DNA of 64,000 bases, from NCBI RefSeq assembly GCF_019966545.1, contig NZ_JAIMIC010000001.1:186001-250000 (forward strand), read 5' to 3'. Each line of letters starts with the position of its first letter. Position 1 is the first letter of the stretch. Under the pieces are notes generated by a model that saw only the letters and a list, made by a program, of their open reading frames with translations, was not told the DNA's origin and did no database searches. The translations under genes were made by a program, and so were the position numbers. Below, in pieces: positions 50,795-60,132 of the stretch. Source of the DNA: Heliomarina baculiformis. GTDB taxonomy: Bacteria; Pseudomonadota; Alphaproteobacteria; Rhodobacterales; Rhodobacteraceae.

Positions 50795-51841
50795 ATGAAC
50801 AGCGGCGAGGCCAGAGGCGATCTTACGATCACCGCCATCACCTGTGTCAAGGACGAGGGGCCGTTCCTTCTGGAGTGGATCGCCTATCACCGGCTGATCG
50901 GCGTCACCGACTTTCTGATCTATTCAAACGATTGCAGCGACGGCACCGTCGAGTTGCTCGATGCGCTGGCGGCGAAGGGCGGGCTGACCCATCTCCCGAA
51001 TCCGGCCAAAGGGCGAAATTACCAGATGGAGGCGTTGAAACATGCCAAGGATTCCGGGCGTGTCGCGGGGTCGGACTGGGTGTGGATCGCCGATGTGGAC
51101 GAGTTCCTGAACATCCATGTGGGCGATCACACGATCCCGGCGCTGATCGCGGCCTGTGGTGAGGCGCAGGCGATTTCGTTGAATTTCCAGTTCTTTGCCA
51201 ATGACGGGGTCGAGGCATTCGAGGACAAGCCCGTGATCGCACAGTTCAGTCGGTCGCATAACCCGGATATCTGGTGCGGCGAGATGGCGATCGAGGTCAA
51301 AACGCTGGTTCGCAAGGATTTTCCGCTCAAGTATTACGGGGCGCACCGGCCTTTCGCGCGCGGCGATGCGCGCCCTACTTGGGTGGATGGTTCGGGGCGT
51401 GCGGTGCCGCACCGGTTTCTCGTGGCGGCGAACCCGCGACGGATCCGGCGCTTTCCGGCGCGCGAGGCGCGGGCGTTTGCGACACTGAACCACTACGCGC
51501 TGCGCAGTCTCGACAGCTATGTCGTGAAGAACGACCGGGGCGATGTGAATCGCGAGAACCGTGCTTTCGACGACCGCTACTGGCGCGAACGCAACGATCC
51601 GGCCTGGCGCGACGACAGCATCCGGCGGATGCTGCCCCGGCTCGAGACGATGCTGGCCGAGGTGAAAAGCGACCCCGAGATCGGGGCGCTGCATGCGCAG
51701 ACGGTGTCGCGGCATCGGGCGCGATGTGCGGACCTGATGACGCAGCCGGGCTATCAGAAGATGCGGGCGCAATTGCTGGGCGCGCCGATGCTGCCGCCGC
51801 AGGAAGAAGAGCTGCTGCGCGATCTGGGGATCGTCGCGTGA
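50795..51841 (+). CDS. Glycosyltransferase family 2-like protein (first of three)
   Basis: This 348-residue protein of the Glyco_tranf_2_4 group has the N-terminal nucleotide-sugar region ITCVKDEGPFLLEWIAYHRL, IYSNDCSDGTVELLDAL and the metal-binding DVDEFLNI. A C-terminal half with HYALRSLDSYVVKNDRGD is shared with the next two genes. CAGGGG lies 5-10 bases before the ATG at 50795; an ATG at 50732 is an alternative. There is no membrane segment. It likely modifies a surface polysaccharide or protein; acceptor and sugar are unknown. Confidence 0.85.
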   Translation: MNSGEARGDLTITAITCVKDEGPFLLEWIAYHRLIGVTDFLIYSNDCSDGTVELLDALAAKGGLTHLPNPAKGRNYQMEALKHAKDSGRVAGSDWVWIADVDEFLNIHVGDHTIPALIAACGEAQAISLNFQFFANDGVEAFEDKPVIAQFSRSHNPDIWCGEMAIEVKTLVRKDFPLKYYGAHRPFARGDARPTWVDGSGRAVPHRFLVAANPRRIRRFPAREARAFATLNHYALRSLDSYVVKNDRGDVNRENRAFDDRYWRERNDPAWRDDSIRRMLPRLETMLAEVKSDPEIGALHAQTVSRHRARCADLMTQPGYQKMRAQLLGAPMLPPQEEELLRDLGIVA

Positions 51842-51869
51842 GTGGCGCGACCGACCGGGGCGCTGGTTG

Positions 51870-54047
51870 ATGCGTATCCTACTGCTGATCGGGCCGGAGG
51901 AACGGGTGCTCGTGCCGCTTGAGGCGGTGCTCGGCCAATCTCGCGACGTTCTGCGTGAAAGTGGGGTCTGGTATCCCGAGCCGGAGGATCAGGGAAAGAT
52001 CCTTATGGCTCTGGTGAAGGGCACAGCGCCCCGTATTCTTAATAGAGAGAAGGCGCCGGATCTGCTGGTGCTGAGCGCGGCGCGGCTTGGTTCGGCACTG
52101 CATACCCCTGACCAATTGCGGCATCTGCGCGAAGGACTGGAGCAGCTCGGGAGCGAGCTGCGGATTGTTTCCCACCTTGACAACCAGTCCCGGGCGTTGG
52201 CGGGGCTTTACGAGGCACAGGTGATGGCCGGGCGAGTGGCACCGCTGACACGAGAAATCGGCCTGTGCGCGCAGCCGGACTGGTGGCAAGCCTGCCTTAC
52301 GGGTTCCGGTGACAGCGCAAGAGAGCGGGCCGAAGCCCTGCCCTTTTGGCTGGATTACCGCGCCTTGTTTGCGTTTTGGGAGACGGGGTTTGGCAAAGGT
52401 GCCGTTGAAATACGGCCCCGCCCCAGTGATGCGGCGCAAGAGATCGAGGATTTGATCGGTATCTCGCTGGACCCCGCGGTGGGACAGCCTGCCGCAGCTT
52501 CTGCGGCATCTCTGGCACGGGCGCGGCAATTGAACGGGCTTCTCTGGCAGGTCGTGGCGCGACGGGGCAAACCGATACCTGCCGACGTCTGGCGCGGGAT
52601 GCTGGAAGAGATCGCCGTAGATGGCCCGCTTATTGATCCGGGCAGCCTGTTCCCGGTGGCCGAACGCTTTGCGGTGGATAACGCGTCTCTGGTGGCGGAG
52701 CATCCGCAGCTGACTGAGGCGCTTTCGCCCCCGGAAGCGGCCCCCGAATGGCAGGAGGCCGATCCGGGCTACGGGTTTCGCGCCTCGCAATATCTACTGG
52801 CATTCATGTGGCGCATCGACCGGGCCATGCGCGCGCCGCGCCGGGCCGAACCGGCCCCCGCGCAACCGGTGGCTCCGAACCCGATCCTGCCGCCGATCGC
52901 GCGCGAGAAATTCGCGAGCCTCGCCAAGTCGCCCTTTCGCCCGCATAACCGCATCGGTTCGGTGGACGAGGAAATCACCGCCCTGCCCTACGACATGCCG
53001 CCTCCCCGCGATCTTCCCGCCGGGTCCACGGGCCGGGTCATCGTCGGCTGCATGAAGAACGAGGCCCCCTATATCCTTGAATGGATCGCTTATCACCGGG
53101 CCATCGGGGTGGATAACTTCCTGATCTATACCAATGGCTGCGAGGACGGGACCGACAAGATCCTTGGCCGGTTGCAGGAGATGGAGGTCGTGCAGCACCG
53201 TCGGAACGATGACTGGAAGGGGAAATCGCCGCAGCAATATGCGCTCAACCGGTCGCTGAAAGAGCCGCTGATCGAAAAGGCGGAATGGATCATCCATATC
53301 GACGTGGATGAGTTCATCAATCTGCGCTGCGGCAACGGCACGCTGGACGATTTCTTTGCGCTGGTGCCGGGGGCGACGAATGTCGCGATGACATGGCGAC
53401 TGTTCGGCCATAACGGGGTGACGGTCTTTGACGACCGGTTCGTCATCGAACAGTTCGACCGGGCGTCGCCGAAATACTGCCCCAAGCCGCATACGGTCTG
53501 GGGCTTCAAGACGATGTTTCGCAATATCGGGGCTTATGGAAAGATCTCGTGCCATCGCCCGAACAAGTTGGACGAGACGTTTCGTGACCGGGTGCGTTGG
53601 GTCAATGGCTCGGGTCAAGACATGACGGATGAGGCGCGCGACCGGGGCTGGCGCAATTCGCGCGCCTCCGTCGGCTATGACCTGATCCAGCTGAACCATT
53701 ATGCGCTGCGCAGCGCGGACAGTTTCCTGATCAAGCGCCAGCGTGGCCGCGCGCTGCATGTCGACCGTTCGATCGGGCTCAACTACTGGATCCGCATGGA
53801 CTGGTGCGATCACCGCGACGTCACGATCCAGCGCAACCTGCCGCGCCTGCGTGCCGAATACGACCGCCTGCTGGCCGACGACCGCTTGCGGCAGGCCCAC
53901 GAGGACGGGGTGGCCTGGCATCGCGCCAAGGCGCTGGCCCTGCGACAGGAACCGGAATTTCGCGAGCTCTTCGAACAGGCGGTAAAGATCCGGTTGACGG
54001 AAACGGAACGCGCGGCCTATGCGCTCGCTTTGGACATGGAAAGCTGA
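51870..54047 (+). CDS. Two-domain protein: unrecognised N-terminal domain plus family 2-like glycosyltransferase
   Basis: This 725-residue protein has a C-terminal glycosyltransferase (about 385-700) closely related to its neighbours: GCMKNEAPYILEWIAYHRA, IYTNGCEDGTDKILGRL, HIDVDEFINL and LNHYALRSADSFLIKRQRGRA. The N-terminal 350 residues are of a different kind. They begin RILLLIGPEERVLVPLEAVLG, with LRESGVWYPEPED, faintly like the start of bacterial sulfotransferase-like proteins but without a clear P-loop. A Pro/Ala-rich linker near 325-345 joins the halves. It starts 28 bp after the first transferase gene and overlaps the next by one base. Confidence 0.83.
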   Translation: MRILLLIGPEERVLVPLEAVLGQSRDVLRESGVWYPEPEDQGKILMALVKGTAPRILNREKAPDLLVLSAARLGSALHTPDQLRHLREGLEQLGSELRIVSHLDNQSRALAGLYEAQVMAGRVAPLTREIGLCAQPDWWQACLTGSGDSARERAEALPFWLDYRALFAFWETGFGKGAVEIRPRPSDAAQEIEDLIGISLDPAVGQPAAASAASLARARQLNGLLWQVVARRGKPIPADVWRGMLEEIAVDGPLIDPGSLFPVAERFAVDNASLVAEHPQLTEALSPPEAAPEWQEADPGYGFRASQYLLAFMWRIDRAMRAPRRAEPAPAQPVAPNPILPPIAREKFASLAKSPFRPHNRIGSVDEEITALPYDMPPPRDLPAGSTGRVIVGCMKNEAPYILEWIAYHRAIGVDNFLIYTNGCEDGTDKILGRLQEMEVVQHRRNDDWKGKSPQQYALNRSLKEPLIEKAEWIIHIDVDEFINLRCGNGTLDDFFALVPGATNVAMTWRLFGHNGVTVFDDRFVIEQFDRASPKYCPKPHTVWGFKTMFRNIGAYGKISCHRPNKLDETFRDRVRWVNGSGQDMTDEARDRGWRNSRASVGYDLIQLNHYALRSADSFLIKRQRGRALHVDRSIGLNYWIRMDWCDHRDVTIQRNLPRLRAEYDRLLADDRLRQAHEDGVAWHRAKALALRQEPEFRELFEQAVKIRLTETERAAYALALDMES

Positions 54048-55153
54048 TGGCGGCGCCGGGGGAGAGCCACGCCTTGAAGATACTTGCTGTTCTGACGATC
54101 CGGAACGAGGCCGCCTTTCTTGTGGAATGGCTGGCCCATCACCGGGCGGCGGGCGTGACGGATTTCCTCGTCTTCTCGAACAATTGTCAGGACGGCAGCG
54201 ATGACATGCTTGCCCTGATGGACGAGGCGGGCTGGCTGACCCATGTGCGCAACGACGGCCCCTATGACAAGCGCGGCGTGCAATTCACCGCGCTCAAGAT
54301 GGCCGAAAACCTCGATATCGTGGCTGAAGCCGACTGGATCGTGACCCTCGATATCGACGAGTTCGTGAATGTGCATGTAGGCGATCACACCCTGCCCGCC
54401 CTGATCGACGCCCTGCCCGAGGCGACGGCGATCACCCTGACATGGCGGCTTTTCGGCAATGGCGGTATCTCTGGCTACACGGATGCGCCGGTGACCGAGA
54501 CCTTCAGGCATTGCGCGCCCGAGATCATGCATTGGCCGTGGCGCTCGGCCATGTTCAAGACGCTTTACCGCAACAACGGGATCTACGGGAAACTGGGCGT
54601 GCACAGGCCACGCAGCCCGGACGAGACCCGGATGCACGAGGCGCGCTGGTTCGACGCGCATGGCCGGGAGTTGCCGCGCCATTTCAAGACGCGCCGCCTT
54701 TTCTCGAACTACGGGCAGCCCATGTACAAGCTGGCGCAGCTCAACCACTACCCGCTCGGCTCGATGGAGGGCTTTGTGCTCAAGGCCGACCGGGGCCGCG
54801 CGGTTCACGCCGAGGATCCGCTTGGGGCCGATTACTGGGTCGACCGGAATTTCAACACCGACACAGACGACAGCATTCTCGCCCTGAAAGCTCCCGCCGA
54901 GGCGCTTCGCACAGAGCTGTTCGAGATCCCGGGCCTGCGCGATCTGCACGAGGCGGCGGTGCAATGGCGGCATGACCGGTTCCGCATCCTGATGGAACGG
55001 GAACCGATGCGCGCGCTCTTTGCGCGGCTGCTGATGACACCGCCGTCGCAGCCCCTGACTCCGCATACCGCGCGCATGCTTTCGCGCTTTGCAAAACGCG
55101 GCAGAAACCGCGCAAATAGCGCGGATGGAAACAAAGCTGGCGGCGATGACTGA
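54047..55153 (+). CDS. Glycosyltransferase family 2-like protein (third of three)
   Basis: This 368-residue paralogue of the two preceding enzymes has AVLTIRNEAAFLVEWLAHHRA, VFSNNCQDGSDDMLALM, DIDEFVNVHVGDHTLPALI and LNHYPLGSMEGFVLKADRGRA. The start overlaps the previous stop (TGATG). The C-terminal 40 residues are basic and low in structure. All three share the EW-x(2)-HHR / DxDEF-x-N / LNHY framework, which indicates tandem duplication followed by divergence. Confidence 0.86.
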   Translation: MAAPGESHALKILAVLTIRNEAAFLVEWLAHHRAAGVTDFLVFSNNCQDGSDDMLALMDEAGWLTHVRNDGPYDKRGVQFTALKMAENLDIVAEADWIVTLDIDEFVNVHVGDHTLPALIDALPEATAITLTWRLFGNGGISGYTDAPVTETFRHCAPEIMHWPWRSAMFKTLYRNNGIYGKLGVHRPRSPDETRMHEARWFDAHGRELPRHFKTRRLFSNYGQPMYKLAQLNHYPLGSMEGFVLKADRGRAVHAEDPLGADYWVDRNFNTDTDDSILALKAPAEALRTELFEIPGLRDLHEAAVQWRHDRFRILMEREPMRALFARLLMTPPSQPLTPHTARMLSRFAKRGRNRANSADGNKAGGDD

Positions 55154-55242
55154 TTGTAACGCCACAGACGGGTAATTTTCAGCATTTTCTGGCCATAACC
55201 CCAGGGCCCGGCTAACAAAACCGGGCCGCTGGGAACCATTAA

Positions 55243-56202
55243 ATGCAAGATAATACCAACAATTTCGACACGCCGATGACCGGGCTGGATGCCCGCACCT
55301 GGAGGGTGCGGCTGGCCGAGCTGGCCGAGGAATTCGGCAGTTACCGCCCGCTGGGAGAGCGCCATTTCGCGACCCTGATCGGCAACCGCAGGACTTTGCT
55401 TGTGACCTTTGAAACGGTGCAGGGAATCCGGTCGCTTTCGCCCAACGCCCAGCCTTTTGGTTTCGACATGGTCCGCGCCCGGGGCTGGTCACATCTGGGG
55501 CTGATTTCAAGCGGCGACACATGGTTCCGCGACCCCGAGGTCTATGCCTATTTCGACGAGCTGATCGATGACGGGTTTTTCGAGCAATTCGATCGCGTGC
55601 TATTTTACGGCGCTGGTCCCTGCGGCTATGCCGCGGCGGCGTTTTCCGTGGCCGCACCGGGATCGCGCGTTGTTGTCGTTCAGCCGCAGGCGACGCTGGA
55701 TGCGCGGATGACCGAATGGGACCCGCGCTTTGTCGAGATGCGGCGCACCTCTTTCACTGACCGCTATGGCTATGCGCCGGATATGCTCGACGCGGCGCAT
55801 GAGGCTTTCGTGATCTACGATCCGCGTCAGGAGCTGGACGCAATGCATGCCTCGCTGTTTCAGCGCCCGAATGTCACGCGGCTGCGGATGCCGCATGTGG
55901 GCGCGGCGCTTCAGACGCAGATGATCGAGATGGAAATGCTTTACCCCGTGCTGTCGCTTGCCGGAATCGGCAAGCTGACACCGCGCGGATTCGCCCGGCT
56001 GTTCAGAACCCGGCGGCAGAACGCGACCTACCTGCGCAACCTGATGGGGCATCTCGATGCCGAGGACCGGCCCTATCTCAACATGCTGCTCTGCCGGAAC
56101 GTGACTTCGCGGATGAACGCGCCAAAATTCCGCCGCCGTCTGGACCAGCTTGAAAAAGCCGCCGAGGAAGGCGAATTTCGCGCCCCGCCCAACGGCCTCT
56201 AG
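55243..56202 (+). CDS. Conserved protein with alpha/beta-hydrolase-like elbow, unplaced
   Basis: This 319-residue soluble protein is not assigned with confidence. The central sequence LFYGAGPCGYAAAAFSVAAPGSRVVVVQPQATLD (near 120-155) looks like the nucleophile elbow and following helix of an alpha/beta hydrolase, with Cys in the place of Ser. Related roseobacter proteins are sometimes named phosphoadenosine phosphosulfate reductase, but none of the CysH cysteine motifs are present, so that name is not supported. It follows the three glycosyltransferase genes in the same direction after 89 bp that contain a 7-bp hairpin (55205-55227), and precedes pyrC by 48 bp. Confidence 0.6.
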   Translation: MQDNTNNFDTPMTGLDARTWRVRLAELAEEFGSYRPLGERHFATLIGNRRTLLVTFETVQGIRSLSPNAQPFGFDMVRARGWSHLGLISSGDTWFRDPEVYAYFDELIDDGFFEQFDRVLFYGAGPCGYAAAAFSVAAPGSRVVVVQPQATLDARMTEWDPRFVEMRRTSFTDRYGYAPDMLDAAHEAFVIYDPRQELDAMHASLFQRPNVTRLRMPHVGAALQTQMIEMEMLYPVLSLAGIGKLTPRGFARLFRTRRQNATYLRNLMGHLDAEDRPYLNMLLCRNVTSRMNAPKFRRRLDQLEKAAEEGEFRAPPNGL

Positions 56203-56250
56203 CGCCAAGCCAACTGGCGCAGCCCTTCGGGCTGTGCTAGCAGCCCGTGC

Positions 56251-57294
56251 ATGAGCGATACCCTGACCCTGCGCCGTCCCGACGACTGGCACCTGCACCT
56301 GCGCGACGGCGACATGCTGCGCGCGGTTCTTCCCGAAACTGCCCGTCATTTCGCGCGTGCGATCATCATGCCGAACCTTGTGCCGCCGGTTGTCACCGGT
56401 GCCCAGGCAGGCGCCTATCGCGACCGCATCCTTGCCGCCCTGCCCGAGGGCATGGCGTTCGAGCCGCTAATGACGCTTTACCTCACCGAGGACACCGACC
56501 CCGAGGACGTGGCCGCGGCCCATGCCAGCGGTCTGGTCAAAGCGGTCAAGCTCTACCCCGCAGGGGCCACGACCAATTCCGCCAGCGGCGTGAGCCATTT
56601 CGACCGGGTGCGCCCGGTGCTGGAAAAGATGGCTGAGATCGGCCTGCCGCTTTGTGTTCATGGCGAGGTCACGGCATCGGATGTCGATATCTTCGACCGC
56701 GAGGCGGTGTTCATCGACCGCGTGCTCGACCCGATCCGCCGCGCGACGCCGGGCCTGCGCGTCGTTATGGAACATATCACCACCTCGGACGCGGTGGAGT
56801 ATGCCCGCGCACAGGGCGACGATCTGGGCGCGACGATCACCACGCATCACCTTGTGATCAACCGCAACCATATCCTCGCCGGGGGGATCAAGCCGCATTA
56901 TTATTGCCTGCCCGTCGCCAAGCGCGAAAGCCACCGGCTGGCGCTGCGCGCCGCCGCCACCAGCGGCGAGAAACGGTTCTTTCTTGGCACCGACAGCGCG
57001 CCGCACACCGATGCGAACAAGCTGCTGCCCTGCGGCTGCGCCGGTTGTTTCACCGCGACGAACACCATGTCTATCCTTGCCCATGTCTTCGAGGAAGAAA
57101 GCGCACTCGACCGGCTTGAAGGGTTCACCTCGCTGAACGGTCCGGGCTTTTACGGCCTGCCCGTGAACGAGGAGAGTTTAACACTTCGGAAAGGCGAATC
57201 GGTCACCTATCCTGCACAGATCGACACGAATGATGGGCCTGTCACGGTATTTGATCCGGGTTTTCCGCTTGCGTGGCGCGTCGAACCAGACTGA
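56251..57294 (+). CDS. pyrC: Dihydroorotase, PyrC type
   Basis: This 347-residue zinc amidohydrolase closes N-carbamoyl-aspartate to dihydroorotate in pyrimidine synthesis. The metal residues are HLHLR near 14-18, the Lys to be carboxylated in [12 protein letters not shown], the His in LCVHGEV and MEHITT, and the late Asp in GTDSAPHT. The length matches class II (E. coli-type) dihydroorotase. pyrE lies 1.9 kb downstream on the same strand, separated by the RTX-like gene. Confidence 0.96.
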   Translation: MSDTLTLRRPDDWHLHLRDGDMLRAVLPETARHFARAIIMPNLVPPVVTGAQAGAYRDRILAALPEGMAFEPLMTLYLTEDTDPEDVAAAHASGLVKAVKLYPAGATTNSASGVSHFDRVRPVLEKMAEIGLPLCVHGEVTASDVDIFDREAVFIDRVLDPIRRATPGLRVVMEHITTSDAVEYARAQGDDLGATITTHHLVINRNHILAGGIKPHYYCLPVAKRESHRLALRAAATSGEKRFFLGTDSAPHTDANKLLPCGCAGCFTATNTMSILAHVFEEESALDRLEGFTSLNGPGFYGLPVNEESLTLRKGESVTYPAQIDTNDGPVTVFDPGFPLAWRVEPD

Positions 57295-57468
57295 CGTGTG
57301 CAGCGGATTATTTCCGGGCTAGAAATTGTCCTCCTGAACCGAAGGAATAGTTGCTGGCTGCGCTGTGCAAACACGTAACAATCCGCGATTTTTGGTCTTG
57401 CAAGTATTAATTTGCTGTCGTTCTCGATTATACCTGCCGCAGGGACATTCCGGGAGACAGATTTAGAC

Positions 57469-58887
57469 ATGACCACATATTCGCTTAGCAACGGCTTTCA
57501 GGTCGATTGGCGCGACACCAACGACCACAGCGACACCGTCAATACCAACTATCGCGCGAGCGGTTCGTTTACAGTCGTCGTAGGTGACGGAGGCGGTTTC
57601 ACATACGTGAACGAAGCCCAGCAATCCGATGGGGACATCTGGGCCGAGGTTACGGTTACCGACACCTACAGCTTTGTCGTCGGCGACAGCCAGCTCATCC
57701 CCTATCCCAGCGGCGACCTTTATGACACGAACGTCGGATTCCTCGATGTGACCTGGGTGCTGGGTGGAAAGACCTACTCTTCGACCCTGATGGATGTCGC
57801 GCTTGAATACGGCGACGACTCCCAGGGGCGGATGACGGGAACCGACTACTACTTCCTGCTTGCCGGCGACGCGTTTCCCGCGTTCTCTTCCATCGCCGAG
57901 TTCGATAATTTCGCCGACAAAAACCTCACTTCGGTTACAGAAGTGAGCGGCAGCTTTGGTGAAGGCAAATACATCGAATGGACCGATATTGCCGATCTCG
58001 AAGTCGTCACCGAGGACGACGAAATGGGTGGCACAAACGGCAATGACGTCTTCAACGGCGGTATTGGCGACGACTATTTCGTGTCGAGCAAAGGCGCCGA
58101 CACCTACAATGGTGGCGCAGGCTGGGATCAGGTCGCATTCCATATCGACGATCCGGCAGGCGTATACGCCAACCTCAAGACCGGGCTGGCCGTCGATGGC
58201 TGGGGCTTTAGCGATACGCTGAACAGCATCGAGATGCTGCGCGGATCGATGTATGACGACGAACTGATCGGCAGCGACGGCAACGACATCATGCGCGGGG
58301 TCAAGGGCCGCGACGATATGGATGGCGGCAAGGGCAAGCACGACGAGGTGCGCTATGACCGTGACGAACGGTACGGCGGCACCGATGGCGTCAAGGTCAA
58401 TCTCAAGAAAGGCTTTGCCATCGACGGGTTCGGCGATCGCGACAAGCTGAAGAATTTCGAAGACGTCCGTGGCACGATCTACAAGGACAAGCTGATCGGG
58501 TCGAACGCGAAGAACGAAATCGAAGCCGGTGACGGCAATGACGTGATCAAGGGCCTTGGCGGTCGCGACAAGATCTATGGCGGCATCGGTCGCGACAAGA
58601 TCGACGGCGGCAAGGGCAAGGACAATCTCTGGGGTGATCGCGGCGCGGACAAGTTCATCTTCAAGGGCAAGTTCGGCAACGACAAGATCAAGGATTTCGA
58701 AACCGACAATAAGGGGGAAAAGATCGTCCTCAAGAAAATCGGCGCCATCGAGTCCTTCGACGACCTGATGAACAACCATATCTCGGACGTAAACGGCAGC
58801 GCCGTGATCGAGGATGGCAGCGGCAATTCGATCACCATCGACGGCATCACGATGTCCGAGCTGGCGGCGAACGACTTCCTGTTCTGA
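57469..58887 (+). CDS. RTX-like calcium-binding repeat protein, probably type I secreted
   Basis: This 472-residue acidic protein has no N-terminal signal peptide. Residues 1-180 are beta-rich and unrecognised. From about 186 there are glycine/aspartate nonapeptide-like repeats: GTNGNDVFNGGIGDDYF, DELIGSDGNDIMRGVKGRDDMDGGKG, GDGNDVIKGLGGRDKIYGG and IGRDKIDGGKGKDNLWG. The later repeats are unusually rich in Lys (KGKDNL, NDKIKDFE). The end LAANDFLF fits a type I secretion signal. GGGAGA lies upstream of the chosen ATG. No transporter gene is adjacent. A surface or extracellular role is inferred. Confidence 0.85.
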   Translation: MTTYSLSNGFQVDWRDTNDHSDTVNTNYRASGSFTVVVGDGGGFTYVNEAQQSDGDIWAEVTVTDTYSFVVGDSQLIPYPSGDLYDTNVGFLDVTWVLGGKTYSSTLMDVALEYGDDSQGRMTGTDYYFLLAGDAFPAFSSIAEFDNFADKNLTSVTEVSGSFGEGKYIEWTDIADLEVVTEDDEMGGTNGNDVFNGGIGDDYFVSSKGADTYNGGAGWDQVAFHIDDPAGVYANLKTGLAVDGWGFSDTLNSIEMLRGSMYDDELIGSDGNDIMRGVKGRDDMDGGKGKHDEVRYDRDERYGGTDGVKVNLKKGFAIDGFGDRDKLKNFEDVRGTIYKDKLIGSNAKNEIEAGDGNDVIKGLGGRDKIYGGIGRDKIDGGKGKDNLWGDRGADKFIFKGKFGNDKIKDFETDNKGEKIVLKKIGAIESFDDLMNNHISDVNGSAVIEDGSGNSITIDGITMSELAANDFLF

Positions 58888-58912
58888 AGCATCTGAGAAA
58901 CCTAAACAAATT

Positions 58913-58950
58913 GCCCCTGCGCCGGAACAGCGCGGGGGCTTTTCCGTTTT
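58913..58950 (+). terminator. Terminator after the RTX-like gene
   Basis: The 10-bp stem GCCCCTGCGC (58913-58922) and GCGCGGGGGC (58930-58939) has one G-T pair and loop CGGAACA. It is followed by TTTTCCGTTTT. Confidence 0.85.
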
Positions 58951-59026
58951 GCACGCGGACCGCTCTCAAGCCGCCGTTGTAAAACCACACCACTCTCGAA
59001 ATCGGGGCGAAATCCGGGCCTTTCGA

Positions 59027-59057
59027 TTGACACCCAGAGGGCCATGGGCAATCCAAT
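59027..59057 (+). promoter_or_regulatory. Possible promoter in the pyrE upstream region
   Basis: TTGACA at 59027-59032 is a perfect -35. The best -10 is TCCAAT at 59052-59057 (four of six, 19-bp spacing), so the call is weak. A transcript from here would run into the hairpin at 59137. Confidence 0.35.
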
Positions 59058-59136
59058 CCGTTACCGAATGACACGTTCCAAGGCACTGCTCGCCCTTTGG
59101 ACGGTCGGCCCCGCGATACCGCGTGTTGGCCCGGAC

Positions 59137-59175
59137 CCCGCCCCGCCTGCCACCGGGGCGGGCTTTTCTTTTTTG
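59137..59175 (+). terminator. Terminator-like hairpin in the pyrE leader (possible attenuator)
   Basis: A perfect 9-bp stem CCCGCCCCG (59137-59145) and CGGGGCGGG (59154-59162) is followed by CTTTTCTTTTTT, 57 bp before the pyrE ATG. The RTX gene already has its own terminator 200 bp upstream, so this one must act on a transcript starting between them. It may be a pyrimidine-sensing attenuator or end a short RNA. Confidence 0.6.
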
Positions 59176-59231
59176 CGGGGCTGTTCTATGCGCAGGAAAC
59201 GCCGCTTGCCGCCAACAACAGGACCCCTGCC

Positions 59232-59912
59232 ATGATTCCGACCGCCTTTCCGCCCCGCGAAGAGATTGCCCGCCTGAGCGCGCGGATGCTGCTGGAAATC
59301 GGCGCGGTGCACCTGAACGCAGACGAACCTTTTACGCTCGCCTCGGGCCTGCCCAGTCCGACCTATATCGATTGCCGCAAGCTGATCTCTTATCCGCGCA
59401 TCCGCGCGACGCTGATGGATTTCCTGACCGTGACGGTCATGCGCGATGCCGGGTTCGAGGCGTTCGACAATATCGCCGGGGGCGAAACGGCAGGCATTCC
59501 CTTTGCCGCGCTGGTGGCCGAACGCATGGGCCTGCCGATGACCTATGTGCGCAAAAAGCCCAAGGGCTATGGCCGCAACGCCCGAATCGAGGGCGTGATG
59601 AGTGAAGGCGAACGCGTGTTGCTGGTCGAGGACCTGACCACCGATGGCGGCTCAAAGCTCAGCTTTGTGGACGCGATTCGCGAAACCGGCGCGAGCTGTG
59701 CGCATACGGCGGTGATCTTCTATTACGGCATCTTTCCCGAGACGATCAAAATCCTGTCGGATCATGGCGTTCAGCTGCACCACCTCTGCACCTGGTGGGA
59801 CGTGCTGGCCGAGGCGAAAAGCTCGGGCGCCTTCTCGGAAACGACGCTGTCCGAGGTCGAGACGTTCCTCAACAACCCGCGCGCATGGCAGGACGCCAGA
59901 CAAAGGAACTAA
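59232..59912 (+). CDS. pyrE: Orotate phosphoribosyltransferase
   Basis: This 226-residue enzyme joins orotate to PRPP to give OMP. The PRPP-binding motif is [22 protein letters not shown] near 130-150, and the flexible-loop Lys/Arg region is [19 protein letters not shown]. The start MIPTAFPP (59232) has AGGA at 8 bases and is preferred to longer readings, which would cross the leader hairpin. Its ATG overlaps the TGA of a 63-codon open frame (59044-59235) that reads through the hairpin. C-terminal length is usual for the alphaproteobacterial type. Confidence 0.95.
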   Translation: MIPTAFPPREEIARLSARMLLEIGAVHLNADEPFTLASGLPSPTYIDCRKLISYPRIRATLMDFLTVTVMRDAGFEAFDNIAGGETAGIPFAALVAERMGLPMTYVRKKPKGYGRNARIEGVMSEGERVLLVEDLTTDGGSKLSFVDAIRETGASCAHTAVIFYYGIFPETIKILSDHGVQLHHLCTWWDVLAEAKSSGAFSETTLSEVETFLNNPRAWQDARQRN

Positions 59913-60132
59913 GCCTTTTTCCGCCAGTTCAGCAGGCAAGTGCCCCGGTGTTTCTGTCGGGGCGACCTACCAGATATTGACCGGTTGACCGCTGCTGATG
60001 CAATATAAGCCCTCAGGCCGGGTTCGTTAAAATTATCCACATTTTATACAATTTGCGCGGGCTGCAACGCATGGGCTATGCACTTCGAACCATAGAGAGA
60101 CCACGCGGACGCGGCGATTTTCGAGAGGCGAC

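Noticed and set aside
55243-56202. The name phosphoadenosine phosphosulfate reductase for this protein
   Set aside because: It has none of the CysH motifs (no CC/CxxC cluster ligands, no ECGIH-type active-site Cys), and a genuine CysH is present at 36852-37625.
59044-59235. A 63-codon frame upstream of pyrE considered as a gene
   Set aside because: Its ribosome site is too close to the ATG and the product has no family. It is kept only as a possible leader frame in the attenuator finding.
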